Below are positions 34,232-43,213 of a stretch of DNA of 64,000 nt, one piece after another. The stretch lies in contig JAIXQP010000042.1 in NCBI GenBank assembly GCA_027485675.1, positions 166,517 to 230,516 of the forward strand, read 5' to 3'. The notes under the pieces are model-generated. The model saw nothing but the letters and a program-made list of their open reading frames with translations, made no database searches and was not told where the DNA came from. The DNA is from Terriglobales bacterium. Lineage in GTDB: Bacteria > Acidobacteriota > Terriglobia > Bryobacterales > Bryobacteraceae. Position 1 is the stretch's first letter. Every line of letters starts with the position of its first letter. Both the position numbers and the translations under genes were made by a program.

Positions 34232-34771
34232 ATGTCGGTAGACGCTCTCCTCTGGATTCTCCTCCCTGTCTTCATCGCGGCCGGCTCCTCCCTCCTCTCC
34301 TTCTTCGTCATGCAAGCGAAGATGGAAGTCGCCGTCTCCCAAGAACGCGAAAGCATCGCCAAACTCCAGGCCCAACTCAACGCCCAACAACAGGCCCTCG
34401 AAGACAAAGTCCGCGCCGCCGAAGAAGAAGCCAAGCGCCGCTCCTTCGATAACTTCCTCGCCGATATCCGGGTCGAAGAACGCCAGTACGTCCGCGAATC
34501 CAACTCCGCTTCCCTGAGCAAGAAGTCGATGATCCTCCAGGAACGCCTCTTCTTCCGCAACATCCCCCTGTCGAACTGGGTCGAGCACGAAATGACCGTC
34601 GAAGAGGGCGGTGACCTCGGCCGCCTCGCCAAAGCGACCTCCGCCTTCAACGGCGTCCAAGGCACCCTCGCCCCCGCCTCCGACGAAACCAAGCCCGCTA
34701 CGGTCTCCGCCTTCACCGCCGGCCCCCGCCTCGTCAAAACCGAGTCGAACTCCGGCCTCCTCGTCGGCTAA
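34232..34771 (+). CDS. Membrane-anchored coiled-coil protein, unknown
   Basis: 179 residues: N-terminal transmembrane helix (about 5-28, LLWILLPVFIAAGSSLLSFF), then a Gln/Glu/Ala-rich helix (about 30-75) likely to form a coiled coil, a conserved-looking block FDNFLADIRVEERQYVRES, and a low-complexity tail. I do not recognise the family; similar short membrane-anchored coiled-coil proteins occur in acidobacteria. Its stop overlaps the stop of the convergent Ig-like protein gene by 4 bp. Confidence 0.72.
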   Translation: MSVDALLWILLPVFIAAGSSLLSFFVMQAKMEVAVSQERESIAKLQAQLNAQQQALEDKVRAAEEEAKRRSFDNFLADIRVEERQYVRESNSASLSKKSMILQERLFFRNIPLSNWVEHEMTVEEGGDLGRLAKATSAFNGVQGTLAPASDETKPATVSAFTAGPRLVKTESNSGLLVG

Positions 34772-36888
34772 GGATTCCCCTGCCGCACCGAAATCGGCCG
34801 CGGCGCGCTGCAGTTCGTCCCCGCGCAGATCACCAGGTCACTCGTAATGGTCTGCAGGTCCGCCGGAATCAACGCGTTCACCTGCTGCACCCCAATCAGT
34901 CCCGGCGCCGGACCCGCGTACAGTGCCTCGGCGAAAGCCCGGTCATGCACCCGCACCGTCGCCGCTCCCGCCGGTAATCCCGTCAAAAACACCTGCACCA
35001 CGCTCCCCGACGCCGCCGGATTCGCCGCCGAATTCGCCGAATTGTCCTGGTTCAAAATCGCTCCCGGAAAGACCCCCGGATTCGACCCCGCCAGCAGCAC
35101 CGGCCGCGGCGTCGACTGCAAGCCATCCGCCGAAACAATCAACTGCGCGCTCGCCCGGCCCGCCAACTCCACCGGCACCTGAAAGTTAATCTGCCGGCTG
35201 TCGGCAAACAAAATCCGCCCCTCCACCCCGTCCATCGTCAACCGCGTCGTCGTCGTTCCCGTTAAACTCTGCCCGAACAACGTCCCCAGCGAACCCGGCA
35301 CCAACGGCCCCCCCTGGAACGCCCCGTGCGTCACCCCCGTCACCGTCGGCCCCGTCGCCGGCGGCAACGTCAAATTCCGCGCCACCATCCGCACCGTCGC
35401 CTGCCGCGTCCCCGCCAACGGCCCGGCATCAATCAGCAACGTCGCCTCGTAAGTCCCCGGCGCAAATCCATTCGGCGCCACCGCATCCACCCGCACCGTG
35501 CTGTTGTTCAACCCGCTCTCCGGATCAAACCGCAGCCACCCGTTCCCGCTCCGATACACCACCGAAGCCGTCCACGCCAACACCCCGCCCCCCTGATTCA
35601 GCACCCGAATGTACCGCGTCTGCCCCGTCGAACCAATAATCACGTCATACGTCAGCTCCGCCGACTCCACCGCCAACCGCGGAAACAGCCCCGAATCGCA
35701 ATCCCCCAACGCGTTGCAGTCCGTCGGCGGCGCAATCTCCTGGTACCGCGGCACCGGCGCCGTCGCGCTCGCCGCCGCCACATTCGAAACCGGCCCCAAA
35801 CTCAAGCTCACCCCCGCCCGCACCGATCCGCCCTCCGGCCGCTGCTCCAACACCAAAAACGTCGGCACCTGCGCCGACTCCCGCAAGTTCCCCACGCTAT
35901 CCATCACCTCGAACACCGCCACCCCCGCGCCATTCAAGAGCGGCACCTCCGCCAACTGGTCGAACTCCGTCGTCCCCACGCCGCCGGCCGGTGTAAACAA
36001 CGGTACACCCCCCGCCCCGGCCGCATCCGGATTCTGCACCCGCGCCAGCAGCAACTGCCCCGTACCCCCCGAAAAATACCGCCCCCCGCTCACCGGCAAC
36101 CCCAAATCCCCCGCCGAAGTCGGTGTCGCCCCGCTCGATCCCACGACGACCGCCGGCGTAAACACCCGCGCCCCCGCCGGAAACCCCGCATACCGGATCA
36201 CCAACCGCGTCCCCACGTCCGTCTGCGGACCCCGCCGCTGGAACGCATCGGAAAAACCCTCCGTCAAACGAACGGAAGCAAACCGCACCCCCCGCCGAAT
36301 GAATTCAGGAAACGAAACCGTCGCCGGCAACGGCGACTGCGTGCAAACAAACGTCGTCGCATACGTCGCCAACAACCCCCGCTGCGTAATCCCCACCGTA
36401 AACGGCGCCGCATCCGTCCGGATCTGCCCCGCCGTCACCGACGCCAGCGCCACACGCACCGGCTGCTCCGGCGTATTCGGCGGCGCAATCCGCAAATTCG
36501 TAATCCGAAGCGCCGCCGTCCCCGTCGCCGACAACACAAACTGCACACTCGCAAACGTCAACTGGTTCGCCGCTGTCGCCGTCGCCGGGGTGTTCACAAT
36601 CGTCTCCCCGCCCCCATTGTTCGCCGTCATCACGATATCCAACGCCCCGTTCGCCAGCAGCTTATTCGTAATCGGCCCATTAAACGAAATCAGCGTCAAC
36701 TCGCCCCGAATCGTCGCCCCCGGCGCCCCGCCCGAGCAGTTCAGCACCATATCGCCCACCCGCTCGCTCAGCCCCTCAATCCGCACAATCGTCGGCACCG
36801 CCGTCGCCTGGCAGTTCACCCCCGTCGCTGGCTGGCCCCACGCCACGCCAACCATCAAACCCAGCAAACCCAAAAGCTGCAAACGCAT
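34768..36888 (-). CDS. Secreted Ig-like protein with Solibacter-type C-terminal domain
   Basis: 706 residues. Signal peptide MRLQLLGLLGLMVGVAWGQ; ATG 36888 follows GGAG at good spacing, although the frame is open far upstream. Beta-rich N-terminal half, a BACON-like module near STGQTRYIRVLNQGGGVLAW, then a C-terminal domain of about 220 residues with GSLGTLFGQSLTGTTT, RQINFQVPVELAG, NPGVFPGAILNQD and GSVVQVFLTGLPAG. This matches the TIGR03437 Solibacter C-terminal domain, nearly restricted to this lineage. Probably surface or secreted; function unknown. Confidence 0.85.
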   Translation of the reverse strand: MRLQLLGLLGLMVGVAWGQPATGVNCQATAVPTIVRIEGLSERVGDMVLNCSGGAPGATIRGELTLISFNGPITNKLLANGALDIVMTANNGGGETIVNTPATATAANQLTFASVQFVLSATGTAALRITNLRIAPPNTPEQPVRVALASVTAGQIRTDAAPFTVGITQRGLLATYATTFVCTQSPLPATVSFPEFIRRGVRFASVRLTEGFSDAFQRRGPQTDVGTRLVIRYAGFPAGARVFTPAVVVGSSGATPTSAGDLGLPVSGGRYFSGGTGQLLLARVQNPDAAGAGGVPLFTPAGGVGTTEFDQLAEVPLLNGAGVAVFEVMDSVGNLRESAQVPTFLVLEQRPEGGSVRAGVSLSLGPVSNVAAASATAPVPRYQEIAPPTDCNALGDCDSGLFPRLAVESAELTYDVIIGSTGQTRYIRVLNQGGGVLAWTASVVYRSGNGWLRFDPESGLNNSTVRVDAVAPNGFAPGTYEATLLIDAGPLAGTRQATVRMVARNLTLPPATGPTVTGVTHGAFQGGPLVPGSLGTLFGQSLTGTTTTRLTMDGVEGRILFADSRQINFQVPVELAGRASAQLIVSADGLQSTPRPVLLAGSNPGVFPGAILNQDNSANSAANPAASGSVVQVFLTGLPAGAATVRVHDRAFAEALYAGPAPGLIGVQQVNALIPADLQTITSDLVICAGTNCSAPRPISVRQGNP

Positions 36889-36954
36889 TCGAAACTCCAC
36901 CGGCAGGATACTATAGAGAGAGACGGGCTTCTGCCCCCGTTTCGGTAAATTTCT

Positions 36955-37890
36955 ATGACGATTACAAGTGGTGTCGGTATTGCCGAAGAGATCCTGGCGC
37001 TGAAGCGTCAACGCAACGCGGTCATCCTCGCCCACCACTACCAGGACACCGAAATCCAGGAACTCGCCGACGTCATCGGCGATAGCCTCGAACTCGCCCG
37101 CAAAGCCAAGGAACTCGATTGCGAAGTCATCGCCTTCTGCGGTGTCTGGTTCATGGCCGAAACCGCCAAAGCGCTCAACCCCACCCGCACCGTCGTCGTC
37201 CCGGACCGCCACGCCGGCTGCTCCCTCGTCGATAGCTGCCCCGTCGAAATGGTCCGCGCCTTCAAGCAGAAGTACCCCGATCACGTCGCCGTCAGCTACA
37301 TCAACACCTCCATCGAGGTGAAAGCCGAAAGCGACATCATCTGCACCTCGTCCAACGCCGTCAAAATCGTCAACTCCATCCCCGCCGAAAAGCCCATCCT
37401 CTTCCTCCCCGACATCAACCTCGGCAACTACGTCAAGGAACAGACCGGCCGCGAAAACATGCGCATCTGGCAGGGCGCCTGCATCGTCCACACCACCTTC
37501 GCCGCCCGCAAGGTCATGGAAGCCCGCGCCGCCCACCCCGAAGCCATGGTCGTCGCCCACCCCGAGTGCCCCGCCAACGTCCTCAGCCAGGCGGAATTCA
37601 TCGGCTCCACCTCCGCCCTCATCAAGTTCTGCATCGAAAGCGAGCGCCAGTCCTTCATCGTCATGACCGAGAGCGGCGTCCGCCACTCCCTCGTCAAGTA
37701 CGCCCCCCACAAGCAGTTCTATTTCGTCACCAACGAAAACTGCAACTGCAGCGAATGCCCCTACATGAAGATGAATTCGCTTGAAAAGCTCCGCGACTGC
37801 CTCGAATCCCTCTCCCCCCGCGTCGAGCTCAACCCCCATCTCATGGAGGCCGCCCGCCAGCCCATTGAACGTATGCTCGCCGTGAAGTAA
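36955..37890 (+). CDS. nadA: Quinolinate synthase A
   Basis: 311 residues. Condenses iminoaspartate with dihydroxyacetone phosphate to quinolinate in NAD synthesis, using a [4Fe-4S] cluster. Visible: ILAHHYQDTEIQELAD, IAFCGVWFMAETAK, DRHAGCSLVDSCP, HPECPANVLSQAEFIGST and the C-terminal NCNCSECPYMKMN with the cluster cysteines. Followed directly by moaA (adjacent stop and start). nadB, which makes its substrate, is about 12 kb away at 49932-51425 on the other strand. Confidence 0.97.
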   Translation: MTITSGVGIAEEILALKRQRNAVILAHHYQDTEIQELADVIGDSLELARKAKELDCEVIAFCGVWFMAETAKALNPTRTVVVPDRHAGCSLVDSCPVEMVRAFKQKYPDHVAVSYINTSIEVKAESDIICTSSNAVKIVNSIPAEKPILFLPDINLGNYVKEQTGRENMRIWQGACIVHTTFAARKVMEARAAHPEAMVVAHPECPANVLSQAEFIGSTSALIKFCIESERQSFIVMTESGVRHSLVKYAPHKQFYFVTNENCNCSECPYMKMNSLEKLRDCLESLSPRVELNPHLMEAARQPIERMLAVK

Positions 37891-38889
37891 ATGGCCGAAG
37901 CACCCCTCATCGACGGTTTCGACCGCCTCCACGACAACCTCCGCATCAGCGTCACGGACCGCTGCAACATCCGCTGCTTCTACTGCATGCCCGAAGACGG
38001 CGTGAAGTTCATGCCGCGCGAAGAGATCCTCTCGTTCGAAGAAATCGCCCGCTTCGCCCGTGTGGCCGTATCGTTAGGCGTCCGCAAGCTCCGCATCACC
38101 GGCGGCGAACCCCTCGTCCGCAAGAACCTCCCGGTGCTTATCGAAAAACTCGTCGCCATCCCCGGCGTCGAGGACATCGCCCTCACCACCAACGCCGTTC
38201 TCCTCGAAGACCAGGCCGAAGACCTCTACCGCGCCGGCCTCCGCCGCCTCAACGTCCATCTCGATACGCTCGATCGCGCCCGCTTCGAACACATCACGCG
38301 CCGCGACGACCTCCCCAAAGTCCTCGCCGGCCTCGACAAAGCCCAGTCCCTCGGCTTCGGCCCCATCAAGATCAACGCCGTCGCCGTCAAAAACCTCGTC
38401 GAACCCGACATCGTCCCCCTCGCCCAATTCGGCCGCGCCCGCGGCATCGAGATCCGCTACATCGAGTTCATGCCCCTCGACGCCCAAGGCCTCTGGGACA
38501 AAGTCAAGGTCCTCCTCCAGGACGACATGCTCCGCCTTCTCTCGGAAGGCATCGGCCCCCTCGAAGAGATCCCCGATCGCGACCCCCGCGCCCCCGCCAG
38601 CGAGTTCCGCTTCACGGACGGCCTCGGCCGCGTCGGCTTCATCAGTTCCGTCAGCCACCCCTTCTGCCTGAACTGCAATCGCATCCGGCTCACCTCCGAC
38701 GGCAAGCTCCGCTACTGCCTCTTCGCCATCGAAGAGACCGACGTCAAGGGCCTCCTCCGCGGCCAAGCCTCGGACGACGAAATCCGCGCCACCATCCGCC
38801 GGACAGTGGCGCAGAAGTGGCTCGGCCACGAGATCAACACCCAAAAATTTGTGGCGCCCCCGCGGCCGATGTATTCGATCGGCGGCTAG
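37891..38889 (+). CDS. moaA: GTP 3',8-cyclase MoaA
   Basis: 332 residues. Radical-SAM motif C25-x3-C29-x2-C32 (TDRCNIRCFYCMPEDG), the SAM-binding LRITGGEPLVRK, and the C-terminal second cluster HPFCLNCNRIRLTSDGKLRYC. The protein ends SIGG, retaining the terminal Gly-Gly needed for activity. It makes the first molybdopterin intermediate. Immediately follows nadA without a gap; fdhD, a molybdoenzyme maturation factor, lies 4 kb downstream. Confidence 0.97.
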   Translation: MAEAPLIDGFDRLHDNLRISVTDRCNIRCFYCMPEDGVKFMPREEILSFEEIARFARVAVSLGVRKLRITGGEPLVRKNLPVLIEKLVAIPGVEDIALTTNAVLLEDQAEDLYRAGLRRLNVHLDTLDRARFEHITRRDDLPKVLAGLDKAQSLGFGPIKINAVAVKNLVEPDIVPLAQFGRARGIEIRYIEFMPLDAQGLWDKVKVLLQDDMLRLLSEGIGPLEEIPDRDPRAPASEFRFTDGLGRVGFISSVSHPFCLNCNRIRLTSDGKLRYCLFAIEETDVKGLLRGQASDDEIRATIRRTVAQKWLGHEINTQKFVAPPRPMYSIGG

Positions 38890-39375
38890 CTTACTTCGCC
38901 CCCCTTTCCCCGGCAGTCGGTACGCCCTCTGCACTGTCCGAAGGGCGGCCCGCCAACTGGTCCGTCTCCACTCAGTGCGCCGCGATGAACGCCTCGTCTC
39001 GGCCACGTTGTACGTAGGGCGACGCACCGACCGGCCCGCCCTGCGGCGGCGTGGAAGCCGATCGTCGGCTCGCTCTCTCCAAGTCGGCGCGCCAAGCCAG
39101 TGCGCCGTGATGAACGCCTCGTCTCGGCCACGTCCTGCGCGCTGTCCCGAAAGCGACACACCGACTGGCCCGCCCCGCGGTCCGCGGAAGTCGATCATCA
39201 GCAGGCTTACGGCCAGTCCGAAGCGCGCCGCCTTCACCGGAGGTCCCCACACCAATCCAATGCGATGCAAGCAACGGAAAGGCCCGCCCCGCAGTCGCGC
39301 CAAAATAGATCGGCCGCGAGAGCCACACAACCCTCTGTGACACCCCGCGGCCAACCCACTCTCTCGGCGGCGAGC
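38890..39375 (-). repeat. Degenerate tandem copies of the 3' end of the downstream isomerase gene
   Basis: A 486-bp gap with no convincing gene. It holds at least three imperfect direct copies (roughly 38972-39097, 39098-39254, 39255-39375), with a possible further remnant at 38925-38971. Copies 1 and 2 share a 36-base block (starting 38972 and 39098) with one mismatch. On the minus strand copy 2 reads FRDSAQDVAE then, after a frameshift, EAFITAHWLGAP, against FKDSAQGAAEGAPFIASHLI at the C-terminus of the isomerase at 39376. Copy 3 reads AFPLLASHWIGV. The copies lie just past that gene's stop. Confidence 0.8.
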
Positions 39376-40425
39376 CTACTTAAGGCCCAGAATCCGCCGG
39401 TTCCGCTTCGAATCGCTCGATGCCCCCGCGAAGTCGTCAAACGCCTTCTTCGGCACATCAATCAGGTGCGACGCAATAAACGGCGCCCCCTCCGCCGCGC
39501 CCTGCGCGCTGTCCTTAAAGCAGCACTCCCACTCCAAAACAGCCCAGCTCGAATACCCCGCCGCCGTCAGCCGCGAAAACACCTGCTTGAAGTCCACCTG
39601 CCCATCGCCCAAGCTCCGGAACCGCCCCGGCCGCTCCTGCCAGTTCGCGTAGCCGCCATACACCCCGGCCTTAGCCGTCGGGCGGAACTCCGCGTCTTTC
39701 ACATGGAACGCTTTGATGCGGCTCGCATACACATCAATGAATCCCACATAGTCCATGCACTGCAGCACGAAGTGCGAAGGATCGTAGTTGATGTTCACCC
39801 GCGGATGGTTCCCGGTGGCCTCGAGGAACCGCTCAAAGGTGAGCCCGTCGAAAACATCCTCGCCCGGATGCAGCTCATACGCGAAGTCCACCCCATGCTG
39901 ATCCGCGAAATCCAGAATCGGCTTCCACCGCTTCGCCAGCTCCTTAAAGCCCTCTTCCACGAGTCCCGCCGGCCGCTGCGGCCACGGATAAATCGTCGGC
40001 CAAAGCAGCGCGCCCGTAAACGACGGCGTCACCTTCAGCCCCAAGTTCGCCGAAGCCTTAATCACCAGCTTCAACTGCTTCACGGCCCATTCGCTCCGTG
40101 CCTTCGGGTTACCCTGCACATCGGGCGCCGCGAAAACATCAAAAAGCTCGTCGTAAGCCGGATGGCTCGCCACTAACTGGCCCTGCAGATGCGAAGCCAG
40201 TTCCGTAATCTCCAAGCCATTCGTCTGGCCCTTGAGATCATCGCAGTAAGTCTTCGACTCGGCGGCCTTCTTCAGGTTCATAATGCGGCTATCCCACGAA
40301 GGGAGCTGCACGCCGAGATAACCAAGCGATTTCGCCCATTCCGTAATAGCGGGAAGGGAATTGAAAGGAGCCTCGTCGCCCATGAATTGCGCGAGGAACA
40401 GTGCGGGACCTTTAATCTGTGACAT
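39376..40425 (-). CDS. Sugar phosphate isomerase/epimerase (xylose isomerase-like TIM barrel)
   Basis: 349 residues, whole TIM barrel of the AP-endonuclease-2/xylose-isomerase family: SLGYLGVQLPSWD, TELASHLQGQL, FAYELHPGEDVFDG, VNINYDPSHFVLQ, IKAFHVKDAEFRP and SWAVLEWECCFKD, with metal-type residues E, D, H and E in the right order. Family members act on inositols and sugars; IolE/IolI-like activities are possible. Single gene, divergent from the ada-alkA operon. Its last codons are found again in decayed copies downstream. Confidence 0.88.
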   Translation of the reverse strand: MSQIKGPALFLAQFMGDEAPFNSLPAITEWAKSLGYLGVQLPSWDSRIMNLKKAAESKTYCDDLKGQTNGLEITELASHLQGQLVASHPAYDELFDVFAAPDVQGNPKARSEWAVKQLKLVIKASANLGLKVTPSFTGALLWPTIYPWPQRPAGLVEEGFKELAKRWKPILDFADQHGVDFAYELHPGEDVFDGLTFERFLEATGNHPRVNINYDPSHFVLQCMDYVGFIDVYASRIKAFHVKDAEFRPTAKAGVYGGYANWQERPGRFRSLGDGQVDFKQVFSRLTAAGYSSWAVLEWECCFKDSAQGAAEGAPFIASHLIDVPKKAFDDFAGASSDSKRNRRILGLK

Positions 40426-40473
40426 ACCCTGTCAGCGTACGCCAAAACGCAACCTCCTGCACGGCCACGGTCC

Positions 40474-41844
40474 ATGTCCGAAAACGGCATGCACCCGTCC
40501 CCCATATCTCGTACCGTGGAGAAAGTGAGTCTCGATCCGCATCTCTGCCAACAAGCCCGTCGCGCCAAAGACGCCCGTTTCGACGGTAAATTCTTCGTCG
40601 CCGTGCGCACCACGCGGATCTACTGCCGTCCCGTCTGCCCCGCCCCCGCCCCCAAGGAAGAGAACGTCGGCTACTATCCCACCGCCTCCGCCGCCGAAGC
40701 CGCCGGCTTCCGCCCCTGTCTCCGCTGCCGCCCGGAAACCGCCCCCGGCACCGGCCTCTGGCTCGGCACCTCCCCCACGGTCGCCCGCGGCCTCCGCCTC
40801 ATCGAAGAAGGCGCCCTCGATTCCGGCGACGTCGAACAGCTCGCCGCCCGCCTCGGCGTCACCGGCCGCCACCTCCGCCGCCTCTTCCTCGAACACGCCG
40901 GCGCCACCCCCGTCCGCGTCGCCCAAACCCAGCGCCTCCAATTCGCCAAGCGCCTGCTCGATGAAACCGCCCTCCCCCTCACCGAAATCGCCTACGCCAG
41001 CGGCTTCGGCAGCCTCCGCCGCTTCCACGCCGTCGTCCAGTCCACCTACGGCCGCTCCCCCGGCCAGCTCCGCCAGCTCCGCGCCCCCTCCTCCGCCCTC
41101 CGCCTCCCCGTCCGCGAGCCCTACGATTGGCCCAGCCTCCTCGCCTTCCTCCGCGCCCGCGCCATTCCCGGCCTCGAAGCCGTCGACGACGCCCAATACA
41201 CCCGCTTCTGGCAAGGCGCCACGATCAAAGTCCGTTACGCCGCCCCCCACCTCCTCCTCACCGTCGAAGGCGCCGCCCCCCGCCAATGGCTCGAAATCGT
41301 CCGCCGCACCCGCCGCCTCTTCGACGCCGCCGCCGACCCCGCCGTCATCAACGAAACCCTCGCCGCCGACCCCCTCCTCGCCCCTCTCGTCACCGCCCGC
41401 CCCGGCCTCCGCGTCCCCGGCGCCTGGGACCCCTTTGAAATCGGCATCCGCGCCATCCTCGGCCAGCAGATCTCCGTCGCCGGCGCCCGCACCCTCGCCG
41501 GCCGCCTGTTGGCTTCGTTTCGTCAAATGCCTACTCCGGAACAACTCGCCGACGCCGACCTTTCGACGATCGGCCTAACCACCGCCCGCCAGGAAACCCT
41601 CCGCGCCTACGCCCGCGCCGTCCTCGACGGCAACGAACGCCTCGAAAACGTCCGCGGCATCGGCCCCTGGACCCGCGACTACTACGCCATGCGCGCCCTC
41701 GCCGACCCCGACGCCTTCCCCGCCGGCGACCTCGTCCTGCGCAAAGCCGCCCACTGCAGCGAAAAAGAACTCACCCAACGCGCCGAAGCCTGGCGCCCCT
41801 GGCGCGCCTACGCCGCCTTACACCTCTGGAGATCCCAATCATGA
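40474..41844 (+). CDS. alkA: Ada-AlkA fusion: methyl-sensing domain plus 3-methyladenine glycosylase
   Basis: 456 residues in three parts. Ada metal domain with C51, C55, C82 and C85, the same 4-27-3 spacing as E. coli Ada C38/C42/C69/C72 (C51 is the presumed methylphosphotriester acceptor). AraC-type double HTH (about 95-205; VEQLAARLGVTGRHLRRLF). AlkA glycosylase with GQQISVAGARTLAGRL, LENVRGIGPWTRDYYAMRAL and DAFPAGDLVLRKA carrying the catalytic Asp. It could regulate and perform alkylation repair. ATGA overlap with ogt. Confidence 0.93.
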   Translation: MSENGMHPSPISRTVEKVSLDPHLCQQARRAKDARFDGKFFVAVRTTRIYCRPVCPAPAPKEENVGYYPTASAAEAAGFRPCLRCRPETAPGTGLWLGTSPTVARGLRLIEEGALDSGDVEQLAARLGVTGRHLRRLFLEHAGATPVRVAQTQRLQFAKRLLDETALPLTEIAYASGFGSLRRFHAVVQSTYGRSPGQLRQLRAPSSALRLPVREPYDWPSLLAFLRARAIPGLEAVDDAQYTRFWQGATIKVRYAAPHLLLTVEGAAPRQWLEIVRRTRRLFDAAADPAVINETLAADPLLAPLVTARPGLRVPGAWDPFEIGIRAILGQQISVAGARTLAGRLLASFRQMPTPEQLADADLSTIGLTTARQETLRAYARAVLDGNERLENVRGIGPWTRDYYAMRALADPDAFPAGDLVLRKAAHCSEKELTQRAEAWRPWRAYAALHLWRSQS

Positions 41845-42332
41845 CCCTCTGGCAACCCCTCCCCACCCCCATCGGCGAACTCACTCTCATCGGTGACGGC
41901 ACCGCCCTCTCAGAAATCCTCTTCGCCAGTTCGCCCCGCCGCGAACTCATCCGCCACTCGCTCCCGCCCGGCGAACTCCCCCAAGCCGCCGAAGAGCTCC
42001 AAGCCTACTTCGCCGGCGCCCGCCAACACTTCACCGTCCCGCTCCAACCCCAAGGCACCCCCTTCCAAACGCAAGTCTGGGCCCTCCTCCGCGAAATCCC
42101 CTACGCCGAAACCACCACCTACGGCGCCCTCGCCGCCCGCCTCGGCAACCCCAACGCCTCCCGCGCCGTCGGCCTCGCCAATGGCGCGAACCCTCTCCCC
42201 ATCATCGTCCCCTGCCACCGCGTCATCGGCTCCAACGGCCAGTTAACCGGCTACGCCGGCGGCCTCACCACAAAATCCTGGCTCCTCGATTGGGAAAGGC
42301 ACTGCAAGTTGTTCGGCGCTGACAGAGAATAG
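41841..42332 (+). CDS. ogt: Methylated-DNA--[protein]-cysteine S-methyltransferase
   Basis: 163 residues. Active site IIVPCHRVIG with C125, helix-turn-helix region PFQTQVWALLREIPYAET and TYGALAARLGNPNASRAVG, and the C-terminal GYAGGLTTKSWLLDWE. Suicide acceptor of O6-alkylguanine methyl groups. Coupled by ATGA to the Ada-AlkA fusion, making a compact adaptive-response pair whose transcription may be driven by the Ada HTH upstream. Confidence 0.97.
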   Translation: MTLWQPLPTPIGELTLIGDGTALSEILFASSPRRELIRHSLPPGELPQAAEELQAYFAGARQHFTVPLQPQGTPFQTQVWALLREIPYAETTTYGALAARLGNPNASRAVGLANGANPLPIIVPCHRVIGSNGQLTGYAGGLTTKSWLLDWERHCKLFGADRE

Positions 42333-42337
42333 TATCC

Positions 42338-43207
42338 ATGGCAATTGCACTCGAAGAGTTAGAAGTTGGCCTGATGTTCTGGGGCGATACCGAACCGCTG
42401 AAGATGATCCGCGCCGTCAAGTCGCTCGGCATCCGCTGCGGCCACCTCGGCTTCACTGGCGCCGTCCCCCTCGCCGGCCTCGGCGCCGTCTATAAACAGG
42501 CCCTCGCCGACGAAGGCTTCGTCGTCACCGCCGTTTTCGCCGCCTACGATGGCGAAAGCTACGCCGACGCCCCCACCGTCGAAAAGACCGTCGGCTTCAT
42601 CCCCGCCGCCACCCGCGCCGAGCGCGAAGCCCGCACCTACGAAGTCATCGACGAAACCGCCGCCATGGGCGTCCCCATCTTCGCCTGCCACGTCGGCTTC
42701 GTCCCCGAAGACCACGCCCACCCGGACTACGCCCCCGTCCGCGACCTCGTCCGCCGCATCTGCGACCACGCCGCCAAGTACGGCATCAGCTTCGCCCTCG
42801 AAACCGGCCAGGAACCCGCCGCCTCCCTCCTCCACTTCCTCGAAGACGTCGACCGGCCCAACCTCAAGCTCAACTTCGATCCCGCCAACCTCATCCTCTA
42901 CGGCACCTCGGAGCCCATCGCTGCCCTCGAACTCGTCGGCAAGCATGTCGTCTCCGTCCACGCCAAGGACGGCAACTGGCCCGACCCCGCCAAACCCGGC
43001 ACCCTCGGCACCGAAATGCCGCTCGGCAGCGGCTCGGTCGGCATGGCCAACTTCGTCAACACGCTCAAGAAGGTCGGCTACACCGGCCCCCTGACCATCG
43101 AACGCGAAGTCTCCCTCGACCAGGACATGGACGATCGCCATCAGGCCAAGCTCGCCCACGTCGACGACATCAAAGCCGCCATCGAACTGCTCCGCAGCCT
43201 CCGCTAA
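42338..43207 (+). CDS. Sugar phosphate isomerase/epimerase (TIM barrel)
   Basis: 289 residues. Xylose-isomerase-like barrel with IRCGHLGF, FACHVGFVPEDH, SFALETGQEPA (metal Glu), LNFDPANLILY, VVSVHAKDGNW and LTIEREVS (terminal metal Glu). Only 5 bp after ogt and 6 bp before fdhD, so part of the same transcript, although the biochemical link is unclear. Distinct from the longer homologue at 39376. Confidence 0.88.
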   Translation: MAIALEELEVGLMFWGDTEPLKMIRAVKSLGIRCGHLGFTGAVPLAGLGAVYKQALADEGFVVTAVFAAYDGESYADAPTVEKTVGFIPAATRAEREARTYEVIDETAAMGVPIFACHVGFVPEDHAHPDYAPVRDLVRRICDHAAKYGISFALETGQEPAASLLHFLEDVDRPNLKLNFDPANLILYGTSEPIAALELVGKHVVSVHAKDGNWPDPAKPGTLGTEMPLGSGSVGMANFVNTLKKVGYTGPLTIEREVSLDQDMDDRHQAKLAHVDDIKAAIELLRSLR

Positions 43208-43213
43208 GGTCCC

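Noticed and set aside
38074..39354. 426-aa minus-strand open frame across moaA and the repeat gap
   Set aside because: It runs antisense to moaA and its remainder is the tail-repeat region; no start signal or coherent domain.
38890..39375. Small genes in the gap, such as 39100-39340 on either strand
   Set aside because: Frames are broken between copies and the text matches fragments of the neighbouring gene in mixed frames, as expected for decayed duplicates.
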